Part shown: piece by piece, positions 43,115 through 52,759 of the stretch
How the letters are laid out: the number at the start of each line of letters is the position of its first letter
Position numbering within the stretch: position 1 is the stretch's first letter
NCBI RefSeq assembly: GCF_039521925.1
Contig: NZ_BAAACY010000099.1
Location: 1-64,000 of the forward strand
Length of the DNA: 64,000 bases
Source of the DNA: Virgibacillus salarius
GTDB taxonomy: Bacteria; Bacillota; Bacilli; Bacillales; Amphibacillaceae
Reading direction: 5' to 3'
Made by a program: the position numbers and the translations under genes
The notes under the pieces: model-generated
Seen by the model: the letters and a program-made list of their open reading frames with translations, nothing else
What the model was told of the DNA's origin: nothing
Databases searched by the model: none

Positions 43115-43906
43115 CTATCGTTTTAGATTTACTAGTTCCTGGAGTATTTCATCTGATGTTGTTATTATTCGAGTATTCGCTTGGAAACCACGTTGTGCTG
43201 TAATCATTTCCGTGAATTCTTCCGATAAATCAACGTTTGACATTTCGAGTGCGCCACTTACAATCGACGCTGTACCATCTGTTTCAGGAGTAACAATTCC
43301 ATTAAACCCGGCATTTTCCGTATTTAAGAAAAGATTACTTCCCGCTTTTTCTAAACCTGCTGGATTAGCAAAGCTTGCTAAACCGATTTGACCAGCGGTC
43401 TCTGTGTCCCCATCTTCATTTGTATAAGTTACGGTACCATCTGATTCAATACTAAAGCTTTTTGCATCGTCTGGAATATTTATCTTTTCGTTATTAACAT
43501 CTTGTAAATACAATCCATCTGAATTAACAATGTCACCATTCGTATCCAAGTAAAAATTACCTGCCCGCGTGTAATACGTCGTTCCATTACCTTCTAAAAC
43601 GAACATTCCATCTCCCTCTAAAGCAAGATCTAATGCTCTAGTAGTTGTTTGTCTAAACCCTTGTGAATGGATGTTGTCAATTGAACCGAGTTGCGAACCT
43701 AAACCTACCTGAGCTGGGTTTACACCACCGCGACCAGCAGTTGGTCCTTGAGCACCAGAAGTAGTCTGACTCATCATGTCTTGGAAAGTTACTCTTCCTT
43801 TTTTAAATCCAGATGTATTTACATTAGCAATATTATTACCTATTACATCTAGCTTTGTTTGGAATCCTTTCATGCCTGATATTCCTGCATACATTGAACG
43901 TAACAT
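43115..43906 (-). CDS. flgE: Flagellar hook protein FlgE
   Basis: A 263-residue hook/rod family protein. The N-terminal MLRSMYAGISGMKGFQTKLDVIGNNIANVNTSGFKK region shows the D0 heptad pattern with NNIANVNT. The C-terminal ALEMSNVDLSEEFTEMI and TSDEILQELVNL complete D0. The length matches B. subtilis FlgE, which is short. A FlgG assignment is possible by similarity, but the position after flgD and the TIGR02530 gene fits FlgE. It precedes swrD. Confidence 0.9.
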   Translation of the reverse strand: MLRSMYAGISGMKGFQTKLDVIGNNIANVNTSGFKKGRVTFQDMMSQTTSGAQGPTAGRGGVNPAQVGLGSQLGSIDNIHSQGFRQTTTRALDLALEGDGMFVLEGNGTTYYTRAGNFYLDTNGDIVNSDGLYLQDVNNEKINIPDDAKSFSIESDGTVTYTNEDGDTETAGQIGLASFANPAGLEKAGSNLFLNTENAGFNGIVTPETDGTASIVSGALEMSNVDLSEEFTEMITAQRGFQANTRIITTSDEILQELVNLKR

Positions 43907-43990
43907 AGTTCATTTCCCCTTTTTGGTTATCAATTTATTGGCTGCTTCTATCATTCAACAGCTGATGGCCTCCCTAAAAAGGGTCCAGCC

Positions 43991-44380
43991 TTATTTCTCA
44001 ATCAAAATCGTTCCATTAATATTCGTAAATATTCGACTTGTGGCTTCTTTTCGATCCATCGCAGTAACAACAGTATTGTTTTTCGTACTTACAAGTAATG
44101 CTGCATTATCCAAAACAACAAGCGAGTCAGTAATTCCTTTTTGCTTTGCCTCCGCCATTTTGCTTTCAATGACTTGCCATTGGTGCTTATCGATATGAAT
44201 ATTTCGTTCCTGTAAACGCTCCGTAGCATGTTTACTAACTTTGAGCTCTTTTAAGCCCAATTCAGATGTTAATAAATCCTTAAAGCTCGCCCTGTTTACT
44301 TGGTTATTTGGATGTTTAGCACCAGGAATCTGTAAAGCCTGCTGGGGCAACTGATGAATCCGGTGATCTATATTATTCAC
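43991..44380 (-). CDS. TIGR02530-type flagellar operon protein
   Basis: A 129-residue flagellar operon protein of the TIGR02530 type, found between flgD and flgE in many Firmicutes. The core GLKELKVSKHATERLQERNI (about 65-84) and the SLVVLDNAALLVSTKNNTVVTAMDR segment match the family. The start was chosen as a GTG at 44380, overlapping the end of flgD by 8 bases, with GGAGG 8 bases upstream; longer frames begin inside flgD. Its role is undefined, perhaps linked to hook assembly. Confidence 0.87.
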   Translation of the reverse strand: MNNIDHRIHQLPQQALQIPGAKHPNNQVNRASFKDLLTSELGLKELKVSKHATERLQERNIHIDKHQWQVIESKMAEAKQKGITDSLVVLDNAALLVSTKNNTVVTAMDRKEATSRIFTNINGTILIEK

Positions 44381-44870
44381 TTTCTTCATCCTCCGGATTT
44401 TCTGGATCAGTTGGATCCTCTCCATTATTTTCACTACTATCTGGATTACTTACTTGAATAGCTGCATCTGCATAGATCTTTTCCCCATTTTCTAACTCTA
44501 AAATTGCCCAACCATCCTTTTGACTAACAGCTATTACTTTACTTGTTTCGATATCTAGCTTTTCACCAGTTTCTTCATCATAAGCTTGGTAGGTTACTTC
44601 TTTTCCAATCATATGGCTATATTTAATTACTGGTGAGACAAGCTGACTTTGTACGAGTGTATCGATGGAATTAGTCATATTCATCATTTGCTCTAATGAA
44701 CTGAACTCCGCCATTTGCGAGATAAATTCTCGATCATCCATCGGATTTGTTGGATCCTGACTTTGTAATTGTGTCATTAATATTTTCAAAAATTCATCCT
44801 TACCTAATTCAGGGCTTGGCGATCTACTAGGTTGATTAGACAAGTATAATGATGGATCTATCTTTGTCAT
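44373..44870 (-). CDS. flgD: Flagellar hook capping protein FlgD
   Basis: A 165-residue FlgD, the scaffold that caps the growing hook. The N-terminal export and cap region holds the family signature LGKDEFLKILMTQLQSQDP and NPMDDREFISQMAEFSSLEQM (about 24-65). The short C-terminal region ends in an acidic tail. The ATG has AGGAGG 7 bases upstream. It is translated 12 bases after fliK. Confidence 0.94.
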   Translation of the reverse strand: MTKIDPSLYLSNQPSRSPSPELGKDEFLKILMTQLQSQDPTNPMDDREFISQMAEFSSLEQMMNMTNSIDTLVQSQLVSPVIKYSHMIGKEVTYQAYDEETGEKLDIETSKVIAVSQKDGWAILELENGEKIYADAAIQVSNPDSSENNGEDPTDPENPEDEESE

Positions 44871-44881
44871 ATAAACACCTC

Positions 44882-46165
44882 CTATACTTGTTCATTTAAT
44901 AATAGTTCTTCAAACTGTGTAGCAAAGTCTTCATTCTGATTATTTTCACTCTCTTGAGAGTCATTTCCGTGCTGATCCTGTTCTCTAAATTGCTGTGAAT
45001 CGGCTTCAGATCCTGTATCCTTAAGAACTTGCTGTCCCTGTTGAAACTGAATCTCTTGCTTCTCTACAACTACTTGCTGAGGTGAGAACATACTTCTTAG
45101 TTGATGCATATTTGACTCAAGCATATCTTTAGTAACCTGTGAGCTTACTAAGATCTTTACTGTCATCTGCCCATCCATTTGAGTTAAGCGAACAACCATA
45201 TCCCCTAAATTTTGTGGACGCAAGGTAATTTGAAGTTGATTACTTCCATTCGCCATTGTCAAGAACTTACTAGACTTCATGATCTTCTGAAATTGCTGAA
45301 TGAGTTCTTGTCCAGAATTATTCATGTTCTGCTGGCTAGGGTTTAAGTAGATCATGTGCTGCTCCATTTTTGCCATAGGTAATGTTGATACATTTGCTTG
45401 ATTTACTACTTGAGAATAAGCTATACTATCTTTTTTCGATGAAAATGTCTCTAGTGCATGGTCTAACCATTTTGCAACATCTGCGCTCGTAACTTTAGCA
45501 TCCGTATGATAAGGCAATTTTTGCGCTATTTGATTTCGTTTTTCAAATGCTTGTAAGAGTTGTTGCCAAACTATTTTTTCTTTCGAATCTGCTGGTTTAC
45601 TAGCTAAAAATTGCTCGACAGAGACCTTTTCTGTACCTTTCACCGAATCTGTCCACTGCTGTAATAATGGCAGGAGTTTAGTGGATGCCTTCATTAACTC
45701 TTGCTTGTTCGATATTTGCGAAACAACAGCTTCCACCTTTGCAAAAATACTCGCTAATTGCTGTTGTAAAGAAGGTTCTAACTGTTGTACTTCGATGTCG
45801 CCTGTTAAAAGCGCAGGTAGCATCCACGTCGCCGTCTCTTCATTGGATTCGACATGCCCTTCATTCTCTTGCTCGCTTCCTACTACCCTATTGTCTGTCA
45901 ATTCTTTCCCATCTAATGTGGATAGCATGTTAAAGAAAGTCATATCTATCGTTTCAAAGGGTATACTTGGTGTATCTTGCTGGTTCTCTTGGGATTGCAT
46001 TCCCATTTGAAGTAGCTTATTTGCTGCCTCTTGTAATTGCTGCTTACTAAGTAATAGGTCTTGAAACGGTTGAGCTTCCTCATTTGTATGGCCTAATTGA
46101 CTATCTTGCTTCATCATTGGATTCGAAGTTTGTAATTGCTGAAAGAGCATCCCAATTGCGTTCAT
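44882..46165 (-). CDS. fliK: Flagellar hook-length control protein FliK
   Basis: A 427-residue FliK-type molecular ruler for hook length. It is very glutamine-rich. The C-terminal domain (about 310-395) has the conserved LQITLRPQNLGDMVVRLTQMDGQMTVKI segment (family Flg_hook). The N-terminal half is poorly conserved and low-complexity, as usual. The start at 46165 has AAAGGAGG 7 bases upstream. It lies between ylxF and flgD. Confidence 0.92.
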   Translation of the reverse strand: MNAIGMLFQQLQTSNPMMKQDSQLGHTNEEAQPFQDLLLSKQQLQEAANKLLQMGMQSQENQQDTPSIPFETIDMTFFNMLSTLDGKELTDNRVVGSEQENEGHVESNEETATWMLPALLTGDIEVQQLEPSLQQQLASIFAKVEAVVSQISNKQELMKASTKLLPLLQQWTDSVKGTEKVSVEQFLASKPADSKEKIVWQQLLQAFEKRNQIAQKLPYHTDAKVTSADVAKWLDHALETFSSKKDSIAYSQVVNQANVSTLPMAKMEQHMIYLNPSQQNMNNSGQELIQQFQKIMKSSKFLTMANGSNQLQITLRPQNLGDMVVRLTQMDGQMTVKILVSSQVTKDMLESNMHQLRSMFSPQQVVVEKQEIQFQQGQQVLKDTGSEADSQQFREQDQHGNDSQESENNQNEDFATQFEELLLNEQV

Positions 46166-46193
46166 TATTTCACCTCCTTTCAATACAATTACA

Positions 46194-46793
46194 TTAATTT
46201 CCACTGTTAATAAATTGTTGTGTTAGCTTTGCAGCTGTTTCTGCATTCATTGACTCTAGAATGCTGCCACGAGTATCATTTGACAATTCCTTCATTATTG
46301 CTAATGCCGTTTCTTGTTCAAGCTCTTGTAAAATATTAGCTGCTTGATCAGGATCCATATCTTTAAAAGAATTGGCGATTGTTTTGACAGTGGTTACCTC
46401 TTTTTTCACCTGTTCGTCATCAGACTGCTCTTCATTTTCATTAGCTTGATTATTTTCAAGCTTCATTATTTCTTGTTCGAGCTGTTCAACAGTAGCTTCC
46501 TTATCTGTAAGATCCACCTTTAGCTGCTCAATTTCAGCATCTTTATCAGACATCATCGCTTTCACGCTTTCATCTTCACGTTTCAACTGTTTTTCCTTAT
46601 CTGTTTCAACGAATGAAGAAACAACCGGTATATTATTACCTTTATCCTTCAACCAGCCGGTAACATCAATACCAGCAATACTCAAAACGACCGTAGCTAG
46701 GGCAATTGTAATGATAATAGGAATTACAATTGCAAAGAGGAACCATAGGACAGGATTCATTTTTCTTTTATCTGTATTGTTTTTCTTTGCCAT
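46194..46793 (-). CDS. ylxF: MotE-like protein YlxF
   Basis: A 199-residue protein with one transmembrane helix (about 13-36) followed by a long coiled coil (about 60-120) and a MgtE-N-like helical domain (ANSFKDMDPDQAANILQELEQE to the end). This matches YlxF, similar to MotE, a chaperone-like protein for flagellar proteins in some bacteria. The precise function in Bacillus is not settled. It sits between fliJ and fliK. Confidence 0.88.
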   Translation of the reverse strand: MAKKNNTDKRKMNPVLWFLFAIVIPIIITIALATVVLSIAGIDVTGWLKDKGNNIPVVSSFVETDKEKQLKREDESVKAMMSDKDAEIEQLKVDLTDKEATVEQLEQEIMKLENNQANENEEQSDDEQVKKEVTTVKTIANSFKDMDPDQAANILQELEQETALAIMKELSNDTRGSILESMNAETAAKLTQQFINSGN

Positions 46794-46798
46794 TCACT

Positions 46799-47245
46799 TC
46801 ACCTATTTTTATGATTTAGAAATTGATGAATAGATACCTCATCCATTGTAGCCTTTTCCTTTTTGCGATTTGCTGCTGCTTCATCTTTCTTACGAGTTTC
46901 GATAATCTTTTCATATTTTTTCATCTCAACATGTGCATCTGTGAGCTTGGATTGCTTTGCTTCCATATCGAATCTTGCCTTTTGGACTTCTTCTTGTAAG
47001 TGCATAATATGATTATTTAAATGCTCGATATAAGTAAATTGTTCTTTTAACTTATCAAGAGTAGTTGATTCCGTAAGAGCAGTCTCGTATACTTCCTCTG
47101 CCATTTCTTTCTTTTTAAGAAGTTCATAGAGCTGTGTTGCTGTTTTTTCAAAAAGATCAATAGACTGTTGATATGCCTTCTGTGCGTGTTTTTTTTCGGT
47201 TTCACGTATATGTAAAATCTTGGATAAAACAACCGTCTCCGCCAT
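46799..47245 (-). CDS. fliJ: Flagellar export chaperone FliJ
   Basis: A 148-residue FliJ, the coiled-coil stalk of the export ATPase. It is almost entirely helical with heptad patterns and rich in lysine, glutamate and glutamine. It is recognised mainly by its position directly after fliI, whose stop codon it abuts, and by the architecture. The gene ends 5 bases before ylxF. Confidence 0.9.
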   Translation of the reverse strand: MAETVVLSKILHIRETEKKHAQKAYQQSIDLFEKTATQLYELLKKKEMAEEVYETALTESTTLDKLKEQFTYIEHLNNHIMHLQEEVQKARFDMEAKQSKLTDAHVEMKKYEKIIETRKKDEAAANRKKEKATMDEVSIHQFLNHKNR

Positions 47246-48564
47246 TAGCTTACACCTCCATGAAGTAAGTTTTTCATCGAATTAATCGATTCTTGAAGTG
47301 TATGATATTCAAAAATATCTTGTGAAAGAAACGATTGGATTTTAGTGTGATAAGAAATAGCTCGATCAATTTCACTGTCTGTCCCTCGTTTATAGGCGCC
47401 AATTTGAATCAGTTCACTATTTTCTTCATAAGTAGCAACGAGCTTACGTATCTCCTGAGCTGTTTCCTTGTGCTCGTTATCTGCAACTTGGTTCATGACA
47501 CGACTAATAGATTTCAACACATTGATCGCTGGATATTGTCCACGCTCAGCTAATTTCCTATCCATTACAAAATGACCATCTAATATTCCACGTACCGTAT
47601 CAGCAATCGGCTCATTCATATCATCTCCATCTACCAAAACGGTATAGAAGGCTGTAACCGTACCATTTTCATTCGTACCGGTTCGTTCTAGCAATTTTGG
47701 CAAGGTAGCAAATACGGAGGGCGTATAGCCTTTGGTGGTTGGCGGCTCACCTGTAGCCAAGCCAACCTCACGCTGTGCCATAGCCACACGTGTAACAGAG
47801 TCCATCATTAGGTTCACACGGTAACCTTGATCACGAAAATATTCACTTATTGCTGTTGCTGTATATGCTCCCTTTATTCGCATTAATGCTGGTTGATCGG
47901 AAGTAGCAACAACGACAATCGATTTCTTTAGTCCGTCATCTCCTAAATCTTTTTCAATAAACTCCCTTACTTCTCGCCCGCGTTCTCCGATTAATGCAAT
48001 GACATTAATATCTGCCCCACTATTTCGAGCAATCATTCCTAGTAATGTACTTTTTCCAACACCACTTCCTGCAAATATTCCAATTCGCTGTCCCTCTCCG
48101 ACAGTCAGTAAAGAGTCAACTGCTTTGATCCCAACCTGCATTGGTTGTGCAATTGGTGGGCGAAGCATTGGATTTGGAGGAGATTGCTCCGTTAAATAAT
48201 TTGCTAGACCTTTCGGCAAAGGGCTTTGATCTAATGGGTTTCCCAATGAATCTATTACTTTGCCAATCAGTCCACGGCCAATTTTTACTGTTAATGCCTT
48301 GCCAGTAGATTCTACTAAGCACCCGGGTCCAATTTCTGCAACCTCTGAATATGGCATTAGAATAATTTTTTCATTATTAAAGCCAACTACTTCCGAGAGA
48401 ATAGGATTCCCGCTTGAAGAAGAGGAATGAATGAGACAAACTTCTCCGACATTCGCTGCTGGACCTTTTGACTCAATCATAATTCCAACAACCCGTAATA
48501 CTTTTCCATACCGCTTGTAGGTATCTGCTTGATCAATTGCTGTTAGATAATCCGCTACCTTCAT
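47245..48564 (-). CDS. fliI: Flagellum-specific ATPase FliI
   Basis: A 439-residue FliI, the hexameric ATPase that energises flagellar type III export. The Walker A motif lies in GIFAGSGVGKSTLLGMIAR (about 164-182), followed by ALIGERGREVREFIE and Walker B in VNLMMDSVTRVA. EPPTTKGYTPSVFATLPKLLERTG is typical of the family. The ATG overlaps the fliH stop as ATGA. Confidence 0.97.
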   Translation of the reverse strand: MKVADYLTAIDQADTYKRYGKVLRVVGIMIESKGPAANVGEVCLIHSSSSSGNPILSEVVGFNNEKIILMPYSEVAEIGPGCLVESTGKALTVKIGRGLIGKVIDSLGNPLDQSPLPKGLANYLTEQSPPNPMLRPPIAQPMQVGIKAVDSLLTVGEGQRIGIFAGSGVGKSTLLGMIARNSGADINVIALIGERGREVREFIEKDLGDDGLKKSIVVVATSDQPALMRIKGAYTATAISEYFRDQGYRVNLMMDSVTRVAMAQREVGLATGEPPTTKGYTPSVFATLPKLLERTGTNENGTVTAFYTVLVDGDDMNEPIADTVRGILDGHFVMDRKLAERGQYPAINVLKSISRVMNQVADNEHKETAQEIRKLVATYEENSELIQIGAYKRGTDSEIDRAISYHTKIQSFLSQDIFEYHTLQESINSMKNLLHGGVS

Positions 48565-49325
48565 TGTCTGTTCTCCTCAGAAACTTCAAATAGTATTTGC
48601 CGGATTTCTTGTAACTGTGTATCAACGCTTGCATCGATTTGCCCAAATGGATGCTTAATCATACAACCGTAATCCTCTACTTCATCCGTAACATACAAGG
48701 CAAGCTTTGCATCCTTTTCAATTATCGTGACGAGTTCTTCCTTATGCTGCACAACAGATTCATACTGATTAGGGTGTAGGTAAATGGAAATTACCGATTG
48801 GTCCTTTAATTCCTTTATTGCTGCATTAATAATTTCTAAGAAAGAGTTAGGTTCCTCATCAATTTTCTGTTTTGTAATCTTTTCAGCAGTATGAAGTGCG
48901 ATTTCCAATATGGTGTCGACATTATCCTCAATCAGCGCTTGATAGTCTTTCCTTGCCGTATCAATAATTTGATTAGCTTTTTCTAAGTCACTTTTATATT
49001 TAGCAAGACTTTTTGATTCTCCATCTGTATAACCTCGAGAAAAACCTTGCTTGCTAGCAGCTTCGATATACGTCTGTTTTTCCGTTTCCCATGCCTGCTT
49101 TTTGCTTTCAATTTCTGCTTCCGTTTCTTCTAGAAGCTGCTGTGATTGATTCTTTAACTCTTCTAATTGAATTTGTGCCTGTTCAATTTCTTGAAGCAAC
49201 GTTTCTTGTTTGGACGCTGCTTCTAATTCTGATTTTGGCTGACCACTAGGTTGCAGGCTAATCGGTTTAATTTTTATTTGCCTACTTTCATTACGAATAG
49301 ATGAATTAGACAATGATGTCGTCAC
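48561..49325 (-). CDS. fliH: Flagellar assembly protein FliH
   Basis: A FliH-type negative regulator of FliI, about 254 residues. The middle is a long glutamine- and glutamate-rich coiled coil (about 45-100); the C-terminal domain has ALHTAEKITKQKI and GQIDASVDTQLQEIRQIL, the family's conserved parts. The start is uncertain: I chose a GTG at 49325 with AAGGGG 5 bases upstream; a TTG at 49313 is possible. It overlaps the end of fliG. Confidence 0.88.
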   Translation of the reverse strand: MTTSLSNSSIRNESRQIKIKPISLQPSGQPKSELEAASKQETLLQEIEQAQIQLEELKNQSQQLLEETEAEIESKKQAWETEKQTYIEAASKQGFSRGYTDGESKSLAKYKSDLEKANQIIDTARKDYQALIEDNVDTILEIALHTAEKITKQKIDEEPNSFLEIINAAIKELKDQSVISIYLHPNQYESVVQHKEELVTIIEKDAKLALYVTDEVEDYGCMIKHPFGQIDASVDTQLQEIRQILFEVSEENRQ

Positions 49326-50319
49326 CTCCACCCCTTGCAATAACAATTTCACCTACATCCTCTAATCTTCGGATAATAGCAACAATTCTTGTTTGTGCTT
49401 CCTCTACATCTCTTAAACGAACTGGACCCATGTATTCCATTTCTTCTTTAAAGGTTTCTGCCATACGCTGTGACATATTCTTAAAGACGATATCTTTCAC
49501 TTCATCACTAGCAACCTTCAATGACAAACGTAGATCCTCATTTTCTACTTCACGAATGATACGTTGAATTGCGCGATTATCTAAAATAACAATATCTTCA
49601 AATACAAACATCCGCTTCTTAATTTCATCAGCTAATTCTGGATCTTGGATTTCTAAAGCATCTAAAATCGTTCGTTCTGTACTTCTATCAACACCATTTA
49701 ACACTTCAACAACAGCTTGAATTCCACCAGTTTGTGTGTAGTCTTCTGTAAATGAAGAAGATATATTTTTTTCCAATACCTGCTCGACCTGTGAAATAAT
49801 TTCTGGTGAGGTCGAATTCATCGTTGCTATCCGTTTCGCGACATCTGCTTGCACCTCCTGTGGCAATGCAGAGAGAATTTGACCGGATTGCTCAGGATCT
49901 AGATAAGATAGCACAAGAGCAATTGTTTGTGGATGCTCTCCCTGTATAAAGTTCAGAACTTGTTGCGGATCTGCTTTTCTAGCAAAATCAAATGGTCTAA
50001 CTTGTAAAGAAGAAGTCAAGCGGTTAATAATATTTGAAGCTTCTTGTTTTCCAAAGGCTTTTTCTAAAACGGTTTTTGCATATCCAATACCGCCTTGAGA
50101 AATATAATCCTGCGCTACCGCAATTTGATGAAATTGCTCCAGCACATCCTCTTTCAAACTACTATCTACCTTCTTAACGGAAGAGATTTCTAAACTTAAC
50201 TTCTCGATCTCCTCTTCTGATAAATGCTTATACACTTGAGCCGAAACATCTGGACCTAAGGAGATTAAAAGAATTGCTGCTTTTTGTTTACCTGTGAGTA
50301 CACCTTTTTGTCTTGCCAA
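49306..50319 (-). CDS. fliG: Flagellar motor switch protein FliG
   Basis: A 337-residue FliG, the torque-generating C-ring protein. The N-terminal MS-ring-binding domain, the middle domain with the EHPQTIALVLSYLDPEQSGQILSALP motif and the C-terminal charged torque helix, with DDIVFKNMSQRMAETFKEEMEYMGPVRLRDVEEAQ-type sequence near residues 270-305, are all present. Start is a TTG with AGGAGGT 7 bases upstream. It lies 12 bases after fliF. Confidence 0.97.
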   Translation of the reverse strand: MARQKGVLTGKQKAAILLISLGPDVSAQVYKHLSEEEIEKLSLEISSVKKVDSSLKEDVLEQFHQIAVAQDYISQGGIGYAKTVLEKAFGKQEASNIINRLTSSLQVRPFDFARKADPQQVLNFIQGEHPQTIALVLSYLDPEQSGQILSALPQEVQADVAKRIATMNSTSPEIISQVEQVLEKNISSSFTEDYTQTGGIQAVVEVLNGVDRSTERTILDALEIQDPELADEIKKRMFVFEDIVILDNRAIQRIIREVENEDLRLSLKVASDEVKDIVFKNMSQRMAETFKEEMEYMGPVRLRDVEEAQTRIVAIIRRLEDVGEIVIARGGGDDIIV

Positions 50320-50331
50320 TTGTAATACCTC

Positions 50332-51927
50332 CTAATCTTCTCCGATCCAGCTTCTTAGTAATTTCGCAAAATCTTCTGGTTTCTCTTTTGCTATCTTTTC
50401 TAATTGTTTTTTACGAATCGTTGTTTCCGATTCCTCTTGATCTGGGATTTCTGGTACTTCTATCGGCTCTTGGATAGCTACCTCTTCCTCTTCAACATCC
50501 TCTTCTTTTCTTCTGCGAAGTAAGAATACTATCAAGACAATAATTGCGAGCAATAATCCCCCACCTACGATATATAGCCAAGTTGGTATAGTAGGAGTTG
50601 TGCTAGCTTTAGCGTTTTTCATACCTGAAAACTCTTGAAAGACAATCGATACTTTCTCTTCTGGGTTAATGTTCTCAGCATATTCCCCGTCAATAGATGT
50701 TGTAATAATAGAGTTCATAATCGAATTAATTCCCTCTTCAACCGCGTTTTCATCCTGCTGTGTTAAATACTCTACATCTTTTCCTTGTGATGTTTTAACA
50801 TTATTAACAGCGACTTGAATTCCTAAATCTCGCACTTTATATGGACTCTCAACAATGTTTTTTCGAATCTTATTAAATTCATTGTTAATCGTTTCTTTCG
50901 CCATTTCATACTCACCATTGTCACCATCATCCGTCGCTTGATAGTTACCGATATCTTCATCCCCAGTACCTACGGTACCTCCTGCTGCAGCACCTTCACC
51001 AGTATACGTTTCTTTTATTGTTTCAATACTTACTGGCAGTCCTTCCATATTCTCTAGATCAACTGGTTCGACAATTTCTTCAGTACGATTCTCTTGCGTA
51101 AAATCAATATCAGAAGTGACGGAAACAATGACATTTCCTTGACCTACCATTGCTCCAAGCATCTGCTGTAATCGTTGCTGAATATCTTTTTCAATGTCCT
51201 TTTTAACATTTTGCTGATATGTATGTGTATCCTGTACGCCAGTTCCTGCAGTAGCATTTTGTTCAAAGCTTTCAAAATACTGATTGGTGATTGCTATATT
51301 TTCTGCTGGTAAGTTAGGGACGGCCTTTGATACTAAATGATACAATCCATCTATTTGTCCTTCTTGGAATTGATAGCCAGCCTCTGTATTTATAACAATT
51401 GATGCACTCGCTTCTTGTTTTGTATCATTGACAAATACAGGATCCTCCGGCATATTAATCATCACCTGTGCATCTTGTATCCCATCAATACCTTTGATCA
51501 GATTAGCTAACTCCGTCTGCATTGCATCTAGCTTCATAACGTTAAATTCATTTTCTGTTACACCCCAGGATGCATTCTCACTAAAAAAGGAATAATCTAT
51601 ATTTCCACTGTTTGGGATGCCTTGCCCTGCTAAATCGACGAGTAATGAATCTACTTGTTGTTCAGGAACCGTTATTGTCGTTCCCCCATCTTTTAATTCA
51701 TAAGAAACTCCTCTGGCATCTAGTTCCGTTTTTATCTGCCCAACTTCCTGAATGGACAAATTATTGTATAGTGGAACAAATTTCGAATTCATGGAAAAGA
51801 ATAGAATTCCTACTATCAAAAGGACAACTATCATGATTGATCCTATAAAAATCCGTTTTTGACTTTTCGTCCGATTCTTCCAGAAAGCCGTAGTAGTGTC
51901 TTTCCAGTTCTTTATTTTCTCGTTCAT
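50332..51927 (-). CDS. fliF: Flagellar MS-ring protein FliF
   Basis: A 531-residue FliF, which forms the MS ring in the membrane. Two transmembrane helices (about 23-45 and 440-460) flank the periplasmic-side ring-building domains; YKVRDLGIQVAVNN is in the second. The C-terminal FliG-binding tail EDFAKLLRSWIGED is intact. The start at 51927 has GGGGGAAC 3-4 bases upstream. It lies between fliE and fliG. Confidence 0.96.
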   Translation of the reverse strand: MNEKIKNWKDTTTAFWKNRTKSQKRIFIGSIMIVVLLIVGILFFSMNSKFVPLYNNLSIQEVGQIKTELDARGVSYELKDGGTTITVPEQQVDSLLVDLAGQGIPNSGNIDYSFFSENASWGVTENEFNVMKLDAMQTELANLIKGIDGIQDAQVMINMPEDPVFVNDTKQEASASIVINTEAGYQFQEGQIDGLYHLVSKAVPNLPAENIAITNQYFESFEQNATAGTGVQDTHTYQQNVKKDIEKDIQQRLQQMLGAMVGQGNVIVSVTSDIDFTQENRTEEIVEPVDLENMEGLPVSIETIKETYTGEGAAAGGTVGTGDEDIGNYQATDDGDNGEYEMAKETINNEFNKIRKNIVESPYKVRDLGIQVAVNNVKTSQGKDVEYLTQQDENAVEEGINSIMNSIITTSIDGEYAENINPEEKVSIVFQEFSGMKNAKASTTPTIPTWLYIVGGGLLLAIIVLIVFLLRRRKEEDVEEEEVAIQEPIEVPEIPDQEESETTIRKKQLEKIAKEKPEDFAKLLRSWIGED

Positions 51928-51981
51928 AAGTTCCCCCACTAACGTGCTGTAGTAAATTTTTCTATATATGATTGCAAATCA

Positions 51982-52290
51982 TTATACTTGCATGCTCATT
52001 ACTTCTTTATAGGCATCTACTACTTTTTTCTGGACTTGTACGGTAGTTTCCAATGTGATACTAGCTTTTTGTGCCGTAATCATTACATCGTGTAAGTCAT
52101 CGATTTTCCCATTAGCTAGTGCTTCTGTTTTTTGATCAGATGCAATTTGTGCCTGATTGACATCATTAATGGCATTCTTTAAAGCTGCTGCAAACTTACC
52201 CTGTGCTTCCCCAATAGAAATTGCTGGCTTAGAATCTAGTTGTGAGGATACTGGTGCTTGTGGTATTTGATTGCCTATTGACTGAATCAT
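51982..52290 (-). CDS. fliE: Flagellar hook-basal body protein FliE
   Basis: A 102-residue FliE, the adaptor between MS ring and rod. The C-terminal region KIDDLHDVMITAQKASITLETTVQVQKKVVDAYKEVM-type pattern (about 62-99) is the family hallmark. The ATG has AAAGGAG 7 bases upstream. It follows flgC in the usual order. Confidence 0.95.
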   Translation of the reverse strand: MIQSIGNQIPQAPVSSQLDSKPAISIGEAQGKFAAALKNAINDVNQAQIASDQKTEALANGKIDDLHDVMITAQKASITLETTVQVQKKVVDAYKEVMSMQV

Positions 52291-52308
52291 CGAAAAACTC
52301 CTTTACAT

Positions 52309-52758
52309 TTATTTCCCAATCTCTAGTGCTTTCATTAACATGGATTTACTAGCATTTACTGAGGTAATGTTAGCTTCATATGATCTTGTTGCGCTCATTA
52401 AGTCCACCATTTCTTTAAGTGGATCAACATTCGGTAATTCCACATATCCATTCTCATTCGCATCGGGATGCGTTGGATTATATACCTGCTTGAATGGACT
52501 TTCATCTTCTGTTATTTCCGTAACCTTAACACCCGCGGTAGCTTCTGAACCGGTTGCTCTATGTAAGAATGATTTAAAACTATTGGTCTCTGGTTCTAGG
52601 GAAACCATTTTTCTTCGATACGCTTCAAATTCTCCTTCTTCATTCACTGTTGCTCGCGTCGTTTGAGCATTAGCAATATTAGAAGAAATGACATCCATAC
52701 GAAGCCTTTGAGCAGTAAGAGCACTAGCACTCGAGTGAAGTGCATTGAATATCGACAT
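52309..52758 (-). CDS. flgC: Flagellar basal-body rod protein FlgC
   Basis: A 149-residue proximal rod protein. The N-terminal ALTAQRLRMDVISSNIANAQTTR and the C-terminal VDLMSATRSYEANITSVNASKSM are classic rod D0 sequences. The ATG lies one base past the flgB stop. Confidence 0.96.
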   Translation of the reverse strand: MSIFNALHSSASALTAQRLRMDVISSNIANAQTTRATVNEEGEFEAYRRKMVSLEPETNSFKSFLHRATGSEATAGVKVTEITEDESPFKQVYNPTHPDANENGYVELPNVDPLKEMVDLMSATRSYEANITSVNASKSMLMKALEIGK

Positions 52759-52759
52759 A